Shown here one piece after another: positions 35,515-45,057 of a stretch of DNA of 64,000 nucleotides (within the stretch, counting starts at the first letter, position 1; each line of letters begins with the position of its first letter). The translations under genes and the position numbers were made by a program. The notes beneath the pieces are model-generated. The model worked only from the letters and a program-made list of their open reading frames with translations. It was not told where the DNA came from and did not search any database. Location: contig JACPCR010000092.1 in NCBI GenBank assembly GCA_016179685.1, positions 1 through 64,000 of the forward strand. The letters run 5' to 3'. Source of the DNA: Planctomycetota bacterium (GTDB lineage Bacteria; Planctomycetota; PUPC01; JACPCR01).

Positions 35515-37965
35515 ATGATGAAACTGCTCCAACAGCTTTCCGGCATTGATCCCCAGCAGACGGGGGAGGGGAGTTTCCGATTTGGGGACCCTTGGCCCGG
35601 CCTTTTGACTCTCGTGGTTGGGCTCGGACTGGCCTGGCTCTTTTTCCGACTGTATGGGACCGAGACGGGGCGCGCCTCGAAACGGTACCGAACGGTCCTG
35701 GCCCTCCTCCGCACCACCGCGGCGCTGCTGCTCCTCTTCATGTTGTTCCGGCCGGTCCGTGTCGTCGAAAAGACGGAGGAACGGGAATCGGTCGTCGTGG
35801 TCCTCCTGGATGATTCGATGAGCATGGCCCTCAAGGACAAGTACGGGGACTCGCCCCGTGCGAGCCAGTTGCGGGAGCTCGCGGGCCTTCACGGGCCGGA
35901 TTCAGCGGCAGCCCAGGCCATGGATGAGATGACACGGGCGGAGCTGGTCTCTCGCCTCCTTTCGAACAGGGAGTTGAAGTTTTTCGAATCGTTGCGCAAG
36001 GCGGGCAGAATCCGGGTCTATACCTTCTCTCATGACCTCGCGATCTTACCGGTGAGCGGTGATCTCCAGGAGAAAACGGCCGGTCCCGGGGGCGGTGAAG
36101 AGGGGCCGTCAGGAGACACGGCCCCCGCTGACGAGGCGCGGGCAGAAATCCGGCTTCGGGCCGAAGGCCCATCCACGCGACTGGGGGAGGCCCTGGCTCG
36201 TGCCGCCGATGATCTGCGAGGCCAATTCATCAGCGGCCTGATCGTGGTGACGGACGGGCAGTCGAACAGCGGCCGATCGCCCGAAGAGGCCGTTGAAGAG
36301 AAAGCAGTCCGGCGGGACCCGCCTTTCCCGGTGTTCCCGGTGGGAGTAGGCACCACGACCAGCCCCAGAGACATCGAGGTCTTGGAAGTGCTGGCCAACG
36401 AAGCCGTTTTCGTCAACGATGAGGTCGTTTTTTCCCTTCTCCTGGGTCACCGTGGCATGGGGGGGCAGAAGGCCCGGATACACTTGAAACGCGACGGAGA
36501 GCTGGTGGAAGATACGGAGGTGACGATTCGCCCCGAAGGGGCTTCCCAGGAGGTCAAGATTCGGCACGTTCCGCGGGCGATCGGACAGTTTACCTATGAG
36601 GTATCCGTGCCGCCCCTGGAGGGGGAATCCCTCACCGAAAACAATCGCCGCACGCAACGGATACGGGTGGTCGATGACCGCGTGAAGGTGCTTTACGTCT
36701 CCGACCTGCCCAGTTGGGAGTACCGGTATTTAAAGAACGCTCTGGTCCGGGATCACTCGGTGGAGGTCAGTTGCCTGCTGCAGTCTGCGGATGCGGAATT
36801 CATTCAAGAAGGCAGCAGGCCCATCCAGCGCTTTCCTTCGGGCCCTGAAGAGCTTTATCCGTATGATGTGGTCGTTTTCACGGATGCGGATTTCGGACGC
36901 CTGAGCGATGTTCAGCAACAGGCTATCGTAGGGTTTGCCGGTGACTTGGGAGGAGGCGTCCTCTTTGCCGTGGGCCCCCTTCATGGCCTGGACGGGATCA
37001 AGGGTGGCGCCCTGGAGAAGCTTCTACCTGTCCATGCGCTGTCGAATGGGGCGTTGAAACCAGGGCCTTTTACTGAATCTTTTGCTCCGCAGTTGACGCC
37101 GGATGGCCTGCGCCATCCCATCCTCCGCCTGGAAGGCGACCCCGAGGAGAACGCGAAACGGTGGCGGCTGCTTCCGGAAGTCTTCTGGTATCTCCCCGTC
37201 CGGTCGGCCAAGCCCGGCGCCCTGACCTTGGCGGTACACCCCTTCGAGCGAAACGATTCGGGAAATCACGTGTTGCTGGCGGCCCAGATTTATGGAGCCG
37301 GGCGAACCGTTTTCCTCGCGACCGACAGCACCTGGCGCTGGCGGAATCCAGTGGGCGACCTCTACTTTTACCGGTTTTGGGGCCAGTCCATCCGATTTCT
37401 GAGCGCCGGTCGATTGCTGGGCCAAAGCCGCCGTATCCATCTGCTGACGGACCGGAGCACCTACCATCTCGGGGATGACGTTCTTGTGACGGCCCGCCTG
37501 CTGGATGAATTCTACCGACCCGTGGAACGTCCCGAGGTCGCCGCCGAGGTGAGAACCCCTGATGGCGGGACCGAAAAGCTCATGCTCCAGGGTGTCTCAC
37601 GCCGCGCCGGTGCTTTCGAGGGGACATTCCGGCCCACGTCTGCGGGCCCCTATGAGGTCATCTTGGATCGGGTAGGGGAGGGGGAAGCCGGGGTCTCCCG
37701 ATCCTTTACGGTCACCGTGCCCCTCCTCGAGCTGGATCACCCCGAGTTGAACGAGTCCCTGCTTCGCAAGCTCGCGGAGGTCTCCCGTGGCCACTACTTT
37801 TCCTTGGAGGAAATTGGACAGATTCCCGATAAGATTTCTCAGAGACGGGAGAGCAGCACGCGGGAGGAGGAGGACCCCCTCTGGGATTCCCCGCTTGTTC
37901 TGATTCTTTTTGCCAGCCTTCTCATCGTGGAATGGATATTGCGAAAACGTGCCGTGATGGTCTGA
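35515..37965 (+). CDS. Membrane VWA protein with glutamine-amidotransferase-like domain
   Basis: An 816-residue membrane protein. Two N-terminal helices (LLTLVVGLGLAWLFFRLYG; VLALLRTTAALLLLFMLFRP) lead to a VWA domain with MIDAS LDDSMSM (D99). Ig-like modules follow, then a class-I GATase-like fold (VKVLYVSDLPSWEYRYLKN; VVVFTDADFGRLSDVQQQAI). No catalytic Cys nucleophile is apparent, so it is probably structural. The extreme C-terminus is a last helix LVLILFASLLIVEWILRKR. I chose the ATG at 35515, with AGGG upstream; the frame is open back to 35392 inside the previous gene. It shares its overall plan with the preceding BatA-type protein. Confidence 0.86.
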   Translation: MMKLLQQLSGIDPQQTGEGSFRFGDPWPGLLTLVVGLGLAWLFFRLYGTETGRASKRYRTVLALLRTTAALLLLFMLFRPVRVVEKTEERESVVVVLLDDSMSMALKDKYGDSPRASQLRELAGLHGPDSAAAQAMDEMTRAELVSRLLSNRELKFFESLRKAGRIRVYTFSHDLAILPVSGDLQEKTAGPGGGEEGPSGDTAPADEARAEIRLRAEGPSTRLGEALARAADDLRGQFISGLIVVTDGQSNSGRSPEEAVEEKAVRRDPPFPVFPVGVGTTTSPRDIEVLEVLANEAVFVNDEVVFSLLLGHRGMGGQKARIHLKRDGELVEDTEVTIRPEGASQEVKIRHVPRAIGQFTYEVSVPPLEGESLTENNRRTQRIRVVDDRVKVLYVSDLPSWEYRYLKNALVRDHSVEVSCLLQSADAEFIQEGSRPIQRFPSGPEELYPYDVVVFTDADFGRLSDVQQQAIVGFAGDLGGGVLFAVGPLHGLDGIKGGALEKLLPVHALSNGALKPGPFTESFAPQLTPDGLRHPILRLEGDPEENAKRWRLLPEVFWYLPVRSAKPGALTLAVHPFERNDSGNHVLLAAQIYGAGRTVFLATDSTWRWRNPVGDLYFYRFWGQSIRFLSAGRLLGQSRRIHLLTDRSTYHLGDDVLVTARLLDEFYRPVERPEVAAEVRTPDGGTEKLMLQGVSRRAGAFEGTFRPTSAGPYEVILDRVGEGEAGVSRSFTVTVPLLELDHPELNESLLRKLAEVSRGHYFSLEEIGQIPDKISQRRESSTREEEDPLWDSPLVLILFASLLIVEWILRKRAVMV

Positions 37966-38005
37966 CGCGCCGCCCGGGAAGGCGCAACCCACCAGCAACA
38001 TCTTC

Positions 38006-39073
38006 ATGAACCCTTCCACCCACTGCCCAATCGCACTTTCTCGCATCGGTCCCGGGCGCCGTGCAAGCCCGATGTGGCCCATCCTCCTGGCGCTCACGAT
38101 GAACGCCGGTGCCCAGGACCAGGACACTGCCGTCCCCTCCGTCGAGGCCACTCCCCAGCAGGGCGAGGCCGTCGCTCGGGGATTGGCCTTCCTGGCTTCC
38201 CAACAGAATCGCGATGGGTCGTGGAGCAGCGGGAGCTACCAGCGGCACGTTGGCGTTACGGGGCTCTGCTTGATCGCGTTCCTGTCGGGCGGACACCTGC
38301 CCGAGGAGGGGACGTATGCCTCGCGGGTGTCCGAAGGGATCACCTTCTTGCTGCAGAGTACCCAGCGGGATGGCTATATCACCTCTGAAGATTCCAACAT
38401 GTACGGCCATGGCTTTGCTACATTATGTTTCGCGGAGGTGTACGGGATGTCGCCTCAACATCCGGAGGTCGCCCAGAAACTACGCGACGCGGTCAGCTTG
38501 ATCGTCCGCACGCAGAAGGCGGATGGCGGATGGCGTTATACGCCCGATCGGTCAGGATTTTCAGACCTCTCGGTGTCCGTGTGCCAGGTCCAGGCCCTGC
38601 GAGCGGCGCGGAATGCAGGAATGAAGGTACCTAAGGAAACGATCGATCAAGCCGTGGAATTTGTTCGCAAGTGCGCGAATCCAGACGGGAGTTTTCGCTA
38701 CATGACCCAGGCACCAAACTCGTCCCTGGCTCTGACGGCTGCCGCCGTCACTGCCCTTTACGGCGCTGGCGAATATGAATCGAAGGTGCTGGTCAATGGG
38801 GTCGACTATCTCCGGAACTACGCACGATTCGATTTTCGCCGCCTCAGTCACTATTATTATTATGCGCATTACTATGCGGCCCAGGCGATGTTCCAGGCAG
38901 GCGGGAAAGACTGGGAACTCTGGTTTCCGAAAATCCGCGAGGATCTCTTGAATAAACAAAGGCCCGAAGATGGGAGCTGGAAAGGGGATGAGGTGGGACC
39001 GGTCTACGGCACGGCCATGGCGGTGATCATCCTTCAAATCCCTTGTCAGTACCTGCCCATCTTTCAGCGTTGA
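38006..39073 (+). CDS. Secreted terpenoid-cyclase/prenyltransferase-repeat protein
   Basis: A 355-residue protein of the alpha/alpha-toroid fold found in squalene-hopene cyclases, prenyltransferases and complement-like proteins. Repeats are ALAFLASQQNRDGSWSSGSY-like (38185 on), LIVRTQKADGGWRYTP, AVEFVRKCANPDGSFRYM and RPEDGSWKGDEVGPVYGTAM. The cyclase catalytic DxDD motif is not seen. An N-terminal signal (MWPILLALTMNAGAQ, from the alternative ATG at 38072) suggests export, so this is likely a binding or structural toroid, not a hopanoid cyclase. It lies 40 bp after the VWA gene and overlaps the next. Confidence 0.82.
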   Translation: MNPSTHCPIALSRIGPGRRASPMWPILLALTMNAGAQDQDTAVPSVEATPQQGEAVARGLAFLASQQNRDGSWSSGSYQRHVGVTGLCLIAFLSGGHLPEEGTYASRVSEGITFLLQSTQRDGYITSEDSNMYGHGFATLCFAEVYGMSPQHPEVAQKLRDAVSLIVRTQKADGGWRYTPDRSGFSDLSVSVCQVQALRAARNAGMKVPKETIDQAVEFVRKCANPDGSFRYMTQAPNSSLALTAAAVTALYGAGEYESKVLVNGVDYLRNYARFDFRRLSHYYYYAHYYAAQAMFQAGGKDWELWFPKIREDLLNKQRPEDGSWKGDEVGPVYGTAMAVIILQIPCQYLPIFQR

Positions 39074-39090
39074 ACCACCAGCAGAATCCC

Positions 39091-42000
39091 GTGACCAGCG
39101 CATCCATCGAACAGGAATTGCAAAGCCTCCGGAGAAGGATTCGCCTCTATCTCTTGATCGGCGGGCTCTCCCGGACCGTCCTCGCCCTCTTCCTCTCGGC
39201 CGCATTTTCGTTCCTCCTCGATTGGTGGATTCACCTGGCCGGCTCCTCGCGCTTGTTCCTCCTGATCACTGGGGTCGCCTGGGTGTGGGTTACGGCTTAT
39301 CGGCATCTTTACCAACCTCTGCGAATCCCGCTGGACGCTGTGGGGCTCTCACTGATCGTGGAACAGCGATTCCCCCAGTTCCGTGAGGGCCTGATCAGCG
39401 CCGTGGAGCTCAGCCAGCCTGAAACCATCCAGCGCGGCAGCTCCTCCCCGGAACTGGTCAGGGCGGTGCGCGAAGCGGCGGAACAACTCGCCCAGCAGGT
39501 GGCCTTTCAGGACGTCGCCTCGTTCCGAAAGCCGGCCTGGTTCGCCGCGGCGGCCGCGATAGTCTTTGCCGGTGGCAGCTTCTTCGCCGTGTCGCAGCCG
39601 ATCCTGGTGCGCATCTGGGCGAGTCGCCTCGTCAATCCGCTATCCCAGGAGCGTTGGCCCCGAAAGACTCGCTTGGAGGTGGTCAATCTGGGGCCCGTGA
39701 CCAAATTGGCCCGGGGTGAAGACTTGGCCGTGCAAGTTGCCTTGACGCGCGGAAGAGCGGACCGAGTCGTTGTGGACTTTGCCTGCCCTTCGGGAAGCAA
39801 AGGCCTTCGCCGGCTGGCACCAGGGCCCGACGGGCTTTTTGGCGTCACTTTCCCCCGAGTCACCGAGTCCATGAGACTCCGGGCCCGCGGAGGCGACGAT
39901 GAAACGTCCTGGTATCTGGTGGATTTGGTCGATCGGCCTCGGGTGGAAAAGGTGACCGTGCAGGTTCGTTTTCCCGACTACACCCACCGAGACGCTGAAA
40001 CTCTTCCCGAGGGTCAAGGCGACCTCCAAGGGGTGGTTGGGACCCAGGTGCAGGTCACCGCCATGTCGGACATCCCTCTGGCTGATGCCCGTTTAGCCCT
40101 CGAAGGCGGGCATGATGTCCCGATGCCCCTGGCGAGTGCCCAGGAGGCCTCGGGCGGGTTCACCCTGGAGATGGGTATGACCTCCTATCGCATCGAGGTG
40201 GTCTCGCGGGACGGAATCGCTGGGCTTCATCCTCTGACCTACAAACTTCGCGTGTTGGCGGACCATGACCCTTCCATCAAGCTTCTGGAAGGCGAAGACC
40301 AGTCCGAATTCACGGCAGGCGCCCGCGTGCCTTTGCACTATGCCGCCACGGACGATTTTGGAATCCGCGAAGTACGACTCTGCTGGCAGGCCTCCCGGGC
40401 CGAGCGAGCGAGCAACCCGGCCGGCTCGGAAAGCTTCAGCGCTCTCCCCGGCATCTCGCCGGGGCAGCTTCGCATCGAGTCCACGTATCCGTGGGATTTG
40501 TCATCGCTCCAGCTCGGCGAGGGGGCGTCCCTCCGCTTCCGGTTGGAGGCGGAGGATGAAGATACCCAGCGGGGGCCCCACGTGGGCCGGACTCGGGACT
40601 ACACGATTCAGATCGTCTCCAAGGCCCAACTGGAGGCGATCCTGGTGCAACGAGAACGCGCGTCGCTTCGGGAGCTCGAGCAATTGATAAAGCAGCAGGA
40701 TGCGGCCTACCGGCGCGTCGAGGCTTTGAGCCATGCCTTGAAAGAACGGCAGGAGCTCTCTCCGCCGGAACAAGAGGCTCATGTCAAGGCGGAACTCGAC
40801 CAGCGGCAGATCACCCGCGACACGGAGAAGCTGAGAGACACGGTGCAGTCCCTGGTCCGGCGCGTCGAAAACAACCAAATCCCGGATTTTGAACGCCGCG
40901 AACAAATGGAAAGCATGCGATCGACTCTTGACGAGCTCTCGCAAGGGAAGATGCTGGATGCCGCACAACTCCTTCATGAGGCCAGAGAGATGAGCCGCGA
41001 GGCCACACCGGACGCTTCCAAGCTGAACGAGGCCACGGCCCGTCAGCAGGAATCGTTGCAGGAGCTTCGCGATCTGTTGGAGCGGGTGGGTCATGCCGAC
41101 GAATTTGACCAATTGATTCATCAAGCGAGGTCACTGACTAACCAGCAGCAACGGATTCACCAAGCGACTCGGAAGATGGCCGTTGAACTCTTGGGCAGAG
41201 GGGAAGAAAGCCTTTCTGAAGCGGAACGAAGCGAACGAAAAAGTCTCGCGAGAGATCAGGAGCAGGCGGCCGATCAAATGCGGGAGCTGGAGGACCAGCT
41301 CGGGCAGGTTGCTGAGCGGGTGAAAAAGGAGCAACCCGAGGCCTCCCAGGCGCTGATGTCAGCTCTGTCCCAGGCCCGTAAGGATCAAATCCGGAGCGAA
41401 ATGGGCCGGGTCGCCTCAGAAATACAGTCCAACAATCTGTTGTCCACGCTCAAGCCGCAGCAACACGCTTACGAGAGCCTCCAGCATCTGCTGGAAGGCT
41501 TGCGCCGGGCCAAGGAAGCCAGCAACCGGGGAGTGGAACAGCTCAAGAGGGACCTCCAATCCAGTCTCGAGGGGCTGGCCGAGATCGATCGAGGAGAGGA
41601 ATTTCTTTTGAAAGAGTCCGCCCGTGTTGACGCGCAAAGACGTAGGCTCAACCAGTTTTTGCAGGATATCGACCACCTCCGGCGTGAGCAGCAGGAGCTT
41701 CGAGAGAAGTCAACGGCTGCGGGTGGACCCGAGGCGGCGGACCTGGGCCGCCAGCTCGCTTCGCATCAGAAGGAGTTGCAACAAGAGGGGTCGGATCTGG
41801 CCGCGAGACTCCAACAGCTCGCCAAGGACCTGGCCGAGGTCTCGGGTTTCCGATCGGAAAAGGTCAAAGAAGCCGCGACCGAAGTGCAGAACGCGTCGAT
41901 GGAGATGAAGAAGGCCGAGGATGCCCTTGCCGGCCATCGGGCTGGCGAGGCCGTTGGAGCGGAGGAGCAGGCGGACCGGCGGCTGGGTGAGGCCGCAAAT

Positions 42001-43014
42001 CGGGCGCGTGAGGCGCAAGCGCATCTCGAGCAGGAGATGGGTTCACAACTGCCTCGGCTGGGAGACCGGCAAGCGGATTTTGCCGGGCAGGCGGAGCAGG
42101 CCTCGGCGCAACTGCACAGATTGGCGGAGTCAGAGAGCGCCCAAGCACTTCAGATCGGCCAGCGACTCGACGAGGCCAGCGACGCCATGGCGCAGGCCAG
42201 GGGGCACATGGCGCAAGCCCACCAGCAGCTCCAGGAGAAGAATCCCTTGCTCGCAAAGGACGGGCAGGAGCAGGCCGTCGCTCGGACCCGACAGGCCATC
42301 CAACGGGTCAACGAGGCCTTGAATCAACTCTCCAATGACGAACGCGCCAAGAAGCTCACGGAAATCGGAGCAGCCCTTGATGCCATGATTCACTCCCAGG
42401 CCGAAATAAACCATGTCCTCCAGGAAGTGGAAACGGGGAAGGACGCACAAGGAGAACTGGGACGTGAGGGGCTTCTGATGTTGGCTTCGGCAGCCACTCG
42501 CCAGTCAGAAGTTGCCCGGGCAGGCAGCCAACTGCAAGTCACCCTAGAAAAGGAGAAAACCCCCGTTTTCGCCTGGAGCCTCGGCCGAACCGTTCATCGT
42601 ATGTCCGAGGCGCAGAGGAGGTTTGAACGGCGGATGATCGGGGCCTCGACTCGGGAAATGACCGCGCAGATACTGCACGAACTCCAGAGTCTCCGGGAAC
42701 AGTTACTGAAACAACAAGGCCTAGCGTCGGGTGGAGAGGGAGGGAAGGGTGCAGCGGGGTCCTCGCCCGCCTCTGGTCGCGATGGCCCTCTGATCCCGCC
42801 ACTGGCGGAGGTCAAATGGCTCCGCGACTTGGAGCTCGAACTCTATCAGGCGACTAAGGCCATCGAAATCGAACGGGTCCTCAGACCTGGACATTCCCTG
42901 TCGCCCTGGAAAGAACAAGAATTGGTCCGGATGGCCGACCAGCAGGGCGAGTTGGCCCGAATGGCTGAGACTCTCGGCCGCTTTTTCCAGGAACGGCGAA
43001 ACGCCCAACCATAG
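39091..43014 (+). CDS. Giant DUF4175-like membrane coiled-coil protein
   Basis: A ~1307-residue protein. Two N-terminal helices (YLLIGGLSRTVLALFLSAAF; RLFLLITGVAWVWVTAY) and a third near residue 145 anchor it. A beta-rich region (Ig-like, YKLRVLADHDPSIKLLEG; VPLHYAATDDFGIREVRLCW) runs to about residue 500. The remaining ~800 residues are nearly unbroken charged coiled coil rich in Gln, Glu, Arg and Ala. The layout matches DUF4175-type proteins found beside VWA/BatA genes. Start choice is uncertain: GTG at 39091, TTG at 39070 (overlapping the upstream stop) or TTG at 39043. Function unknown; a long periplasmic rod or tether is plausible. Confidence 0.82.
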   Translation: MTSASIEQELQSLRRRIRLYLLIGGLSRTVLALFLSAAFSFLLDWWIHLAGSSRLFLLITGVAWVWVTAYRHLYQPLRIPLDAVGLSLIVEQRFPQFREGLISAVELSQPETIQRGSSSPELVRAVREAAEQLAQQVAFQDVASFRKPAWFAAAAAIVFAGGSFFAVSQPILVRIWASRLVNPLSQERWPRKTRLEVVNLGPVTKLARGEDLAVQVALTRGRADRVVVDFACPSGSKGLRRLAPGPDGLFGVTFPRVTESMRLRARGGDDETSWYLVDLVDRPRVEKVTVQVRFPDYTHRDAETLPEGQGDLQGVVGTQVQVTAMSDIPLADARLALEGGHDVPMPLASAQEASGGFTLEMGMTSYRIEVVSRDGIAGLHPLTYKLRVLADHDPSIKLLEGEDQSEFTAGARVPLHYAATDDFGIREVRLCWQASRAERASNPAGSESFSALPGISPGQLRIESTYPWDLSSLQLGEGASLRFRLEAEDEDTQRGPHVGRTRDYTIQIVSKAQLEAILVQRERASLRELEQLIKQQDAAYRRVEALSHALKERQELSPPEQEAHVKAELDQRQITRDTEKLRDTVQSLVRRVENNQIPDFERREQMESMRSTLDELSQGKMLDAAQLLHEAREMSREATPDASKLNEATARQQESLQELRDLLERVGHADEFDQLIHQARSLTNQQQRIHQATRKMAVELLGRGEESLSEAERSERKSLARDQEQAADQMRELEDQLGQVAERVKKEQPEASQALMSALSQARKDQIRSEMGRVASEIQSNNLLSTLKPQQHAYESLQHLLEGLRRAKEASNRGVEQLKRDLQSSLEGLAEIDRGEEFLLKESARVDAQRRRLNQFLQDIDHLRREQQELREKSTAAGGPEAADLGRQLASHQKELQQEGSDLAARLQQLAKDLAEVSGFRSEKVKEAATEVQNASMEMKKAEDALAGHRAGEAVGAEEQADRRLGEAANRAREAQAHLEQEMGSQLPRLGDRQADFAGQAEQASAQLHRLAESESAQALQIGQRLDEASDAMAQARGHMAQAHQQLQEKNPLLAKDGQEQAVARTRQAIQRVNEALNQLSNDERAKKLTEIGAALDAMIHSQAEINHVLQEVETGKDAQGELGREGLLMLASAATRQSEVARAGSQLQVTLEKEKTPVFAWSLGRTVHRMSEAQRRFERRMIGASTREMTAQILHELQSLREQLLKQQGLASGGEGGKGAAGSSPASGRDGPLIPPLAEVKWLRDLELELYQATKAIEIERVLRPGHSLSPWKEQELVRMADQQGELARMAETLGRFFQERRNAQP

Positions 43015-43028
43015 GTCTACACGGTCTC

Positions 43029-43622
43029 ATGAACACGAGCGCTCAAATCCTGCCTTTGGCTCTGGTCGCTGGTATCCTCATCGCCGCCCCGGTCTACGGT
43101 CATCAGGAGGTCAAGCCCGATGAAAAAGCCGGGCAGCTCGATCGGTCTGATCCGCTGAAACTGGTGTCCGATCTGATGAAGGATGCGGAAAGTCGCCTCT
43201 CGACCGCTCAGACTGGCGATTCCACCCAGGTGTCGCAGGAGAGAGCGTTGAGCGTCCTGGACCACCTCATCGAGGCTGCTGAAAAGCAGCAGCAGCAACA
43301 GCAGCAGCAACAACAGCAGGAGCAACAGCAGCAACAACAGCAGCAACAACAGCCCGATTCCAAGCCTTCCAAGTCCAAGGAGCAGGCGGGTGAGAACAAG
43401 CAAGATGAGAAAAGTCGAAAGCCAGCCGATCAGGAAAAGCCGCTGAAGTCCTCCCCGGGCCAGGAGAATCTGAATGCGCCACTCGATGCTCTGGGGCAGG
43501 AATGGGGCTCCATGCCTCCGCAATTAAGGCGGGAATTGATCGATAGCCTGCATGAAAATATGCCGGAGCGTTACAAGGAATTGCTTAAGCTTTACTACAA
43601 GGAACTTTCGGACTCACCTTGA
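43029..43622 (+). CDS. Secreted polyglutamine protein
   Basis: A 197-residue exported protein with signal peptide MNTSAQILPLALVAGILIAA. A helical segment (LVSDLMKDAESRLSTAQTG; ALSVLDHLIEAAEKQ) enters a tract of 21 Gln and one Glu (residues ~87-108), then a Lys/Pro/Ser/Glu linker. The C-terminal domain PPQLRRELIDSLHENMPERY followed by KELLKLYYKELS is conserved-looking and may be the functional end. Bacterial polyQ of this length is rare. It lies 14 bp after the coiled-coil gene and 6 bp before the HEAT/TPR gene, so it belongs to the moxR/VWA operon. Confidence 0.82.
   Translation: MNTSAQILPLALVAGILIAAPVYGHQEVKPDEKAGQLDRSDPLKLVSDLMKDAESRLSTAQTGDSTQVSQERALSVLDHLIEAAEKQQQQQQQQQQQEQQQQQQQQQQPDSKPSKSKEQAGENKQDEKSRKPADQEKPLKSSPGQENLNAPLDALGQEWGSMPPQLRRELIDSLHENMPERYKELLKLYYKELSDSP
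43287..43352 (+). repeat. CAG/CAA trinucleotide tract
   Basis: Twenty-two consecutive codons, all CAG or CAA except one GAG, inside the polyQ gene. Mixed CAG/CAA use limits slippage compared with a pure CAG run, but the tract could still vary in length between strains. Confidence 0.9.
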
Positions 43623-43628
43623 TCCGGA

Positions 43629-44633
43629 ATGATTCACGCATGGCCCGTGAATCTCGTCCCTATGGAAATACCTGCTTTCAGGTCGAGAAAAATCCGAATG
43701 GGTTCATCACCGGTCGCTAAGTTTCTCTCGGCATTGCTGCTCGCATTGCTCGCTGCTACCACCCGGCTACGAGGTGAGGAGGATGAAGCCTCGAAATCAA
43801 TGCATCCCTCCGCGACCACGCCCGCCGTACAGACTACAGAGGAAACGGCACGGATCCGAAAGGAGGCCGAACACTGGTTTGCAAAGCTGGGCGACCCTGA
43901 TTTTGGCGTTCGGGAAAAGGCCATGCAGGAATTACTTGCGCGGGGTGAATCGGCTCAGCCGCTGGTCGAATCGGGCGTGAATTCCCCCGATCCTGAAGTG
44001 AAATGGCGCTCAGCAAAACTTCTCATTTGTTTGAAATGGAAGATTGCTCCGGACCTTCATGAACGGCTGGCCGGCCTGCTTGACGATTATGATGCCCAGG
44101 ATTGGCAGGAGCGGCAAAGGCGTTCCCAAGAACTGGGTATTGTCGGGAAAGAGCGCGCCATCCCGACCCTGATGGAGATCATCAAGAGGGATCCCAGTCC
44201 TTCTGTGAAACAAATGGCAGTAGCCGCCCTGTATCACTTGGGCGACGTCGGGATCGCTGCTCTCATGGACCAAGGGATCAAGCTGGAGGGATTGGAACCC
44301 TACCAGGCCGATATTTTCATCTCCTTGGGGAATCGCTATCTTTCGGAACAGGAATTTGAAAAAGCGGAGCGCGAGTACCTGAAGGCCCTGAAAATGGACC
44401 CCCGCAATTCCGTCGCTGCCTACAATATGGCGTGCGTCTACTCCCTCAAGAAAGACCTCGATATGGCCGTTCACTGGCTGGAAAAATCGGTGGAGTACGG
44501 ATTCGACGATTTCAAGTGGATGAGGGAAGACCCTGACCTGAATAATCTACATGAAGATACTCGTTACCAGGAAATTTTGCGCCGGAGACGTCCATCTCGG
44601 GATGGTGAGAGGGAAGGCGATGGCGAGATCTGA
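43629..44633 (+). CDS. Secreted HEAT- and TPR-repeat protein
   Basis: A 334-residue product. A signal-like helix (AKFLSALLLALLAATTRLRG) begins after an alternative ATG at 43698, which may be the true start. HEAT-type repeats (WFAKLGDPDFGVREKAMQEL; AIPTLMEIIKRDPSPSVKQM) occupy about residues 80-210. A TPR unit (ISLGNRYLSEQEFEKAEREY, SVAAYNMACVYSLKKDLDMA) covers 220-290. The end WMREDPDLNNLHEDTRYQEIL is a TPR-associated motif seen in planctomycetal proteins. It is the last gene of the moxR/VWA run, 6 bp after the polyQ gene. Confidence 0.8.
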   Translation: MIHAWPVNLVPMEIPAFRSRKIRMGSSPVAKFLSALLLALLAATTRLRGEEDEASKSMHPSATTPAVQTTEETARIRKEAEHWFAKLGDPDFGVREKAMQELLARGESAQPLVESGVNSPDPEVKWRSAKLLICLKWKIAPDLHERLAGLLDDYDAQDWQERQRRSQELGIVGKERAIPTLMEIIKRDPSPSVKQMAVAALYHLGDVGIAALMDQGIKLEGLEPYQADIFISLGNRYLSEQEFEKAEREYLKALKMDPRNSVAAYNMACVYSLKKDLDMAVHWLEKSVEYGFDDFKWMREDPDLNNLHEDTRYQEILRRRRPSRDGEREGDGEI

Positions 44634-44761
44634 CTTGGTGCGGGTGGACCGGCGCCCGGCTGGAGATTTACGTGTGGAAGGTTGTGCGTCACTCGTCTCC
44701 TCGTGCAAGGACTCAAGGGTAAGCGTCACATATTTCCCATAATGGAAATTATCAGACAGTA

Positions 44762-45031
44762 TCACTCCGTCCCTTTCTGCTCCCAGTCCCGGTACATTTC
44801 CCTATGAAATCGGTCGATTAACACTCCCAGGCAAATGAATAGGTAGCGGTCCCGCTCCGCTCGGGTCATCTGCGAGACCACGAAGGATACTTCAGAAGCG
44901 ATATCGCTGAACTCGGCACGAAAGGAATTCTTGACCATGATCTCGTCATAGAGCGTTTCGATCAGAGAGTCCACATCGCCATCCATTTTCACGGAGGCGC
45001 CGGTGGACAGGGTAATGCGATGCGGGTTCAT
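44762..45031 (-). CDS. Small protein of unknown function
   Basis: An 89-residue soluble, mostly helical protein (DGDVDSLIETLYDEIMV; TRAERDRYLFICLGVLIDRF). No family recognised. It is on the minus strand between two plus-strand operons, starting 26 bp from the lptF start, so the two would share a very short divergent promoter region. Balanced composition argues for a real gene, but no strong RBS is visible. Confidence 0.5.
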   Translation of the reverse strand: MNPHRITLSTGASVKMDGDVDSLIETLYDEIMVKNSFRAEFSDIASEVSFVVSQMTRAERDRYLFICLGVLIDRFHREMYRDWEQKGTE

Positions 45032-45057
45032 TTTTGGGTGACCGGTCGTGAGTGCGG

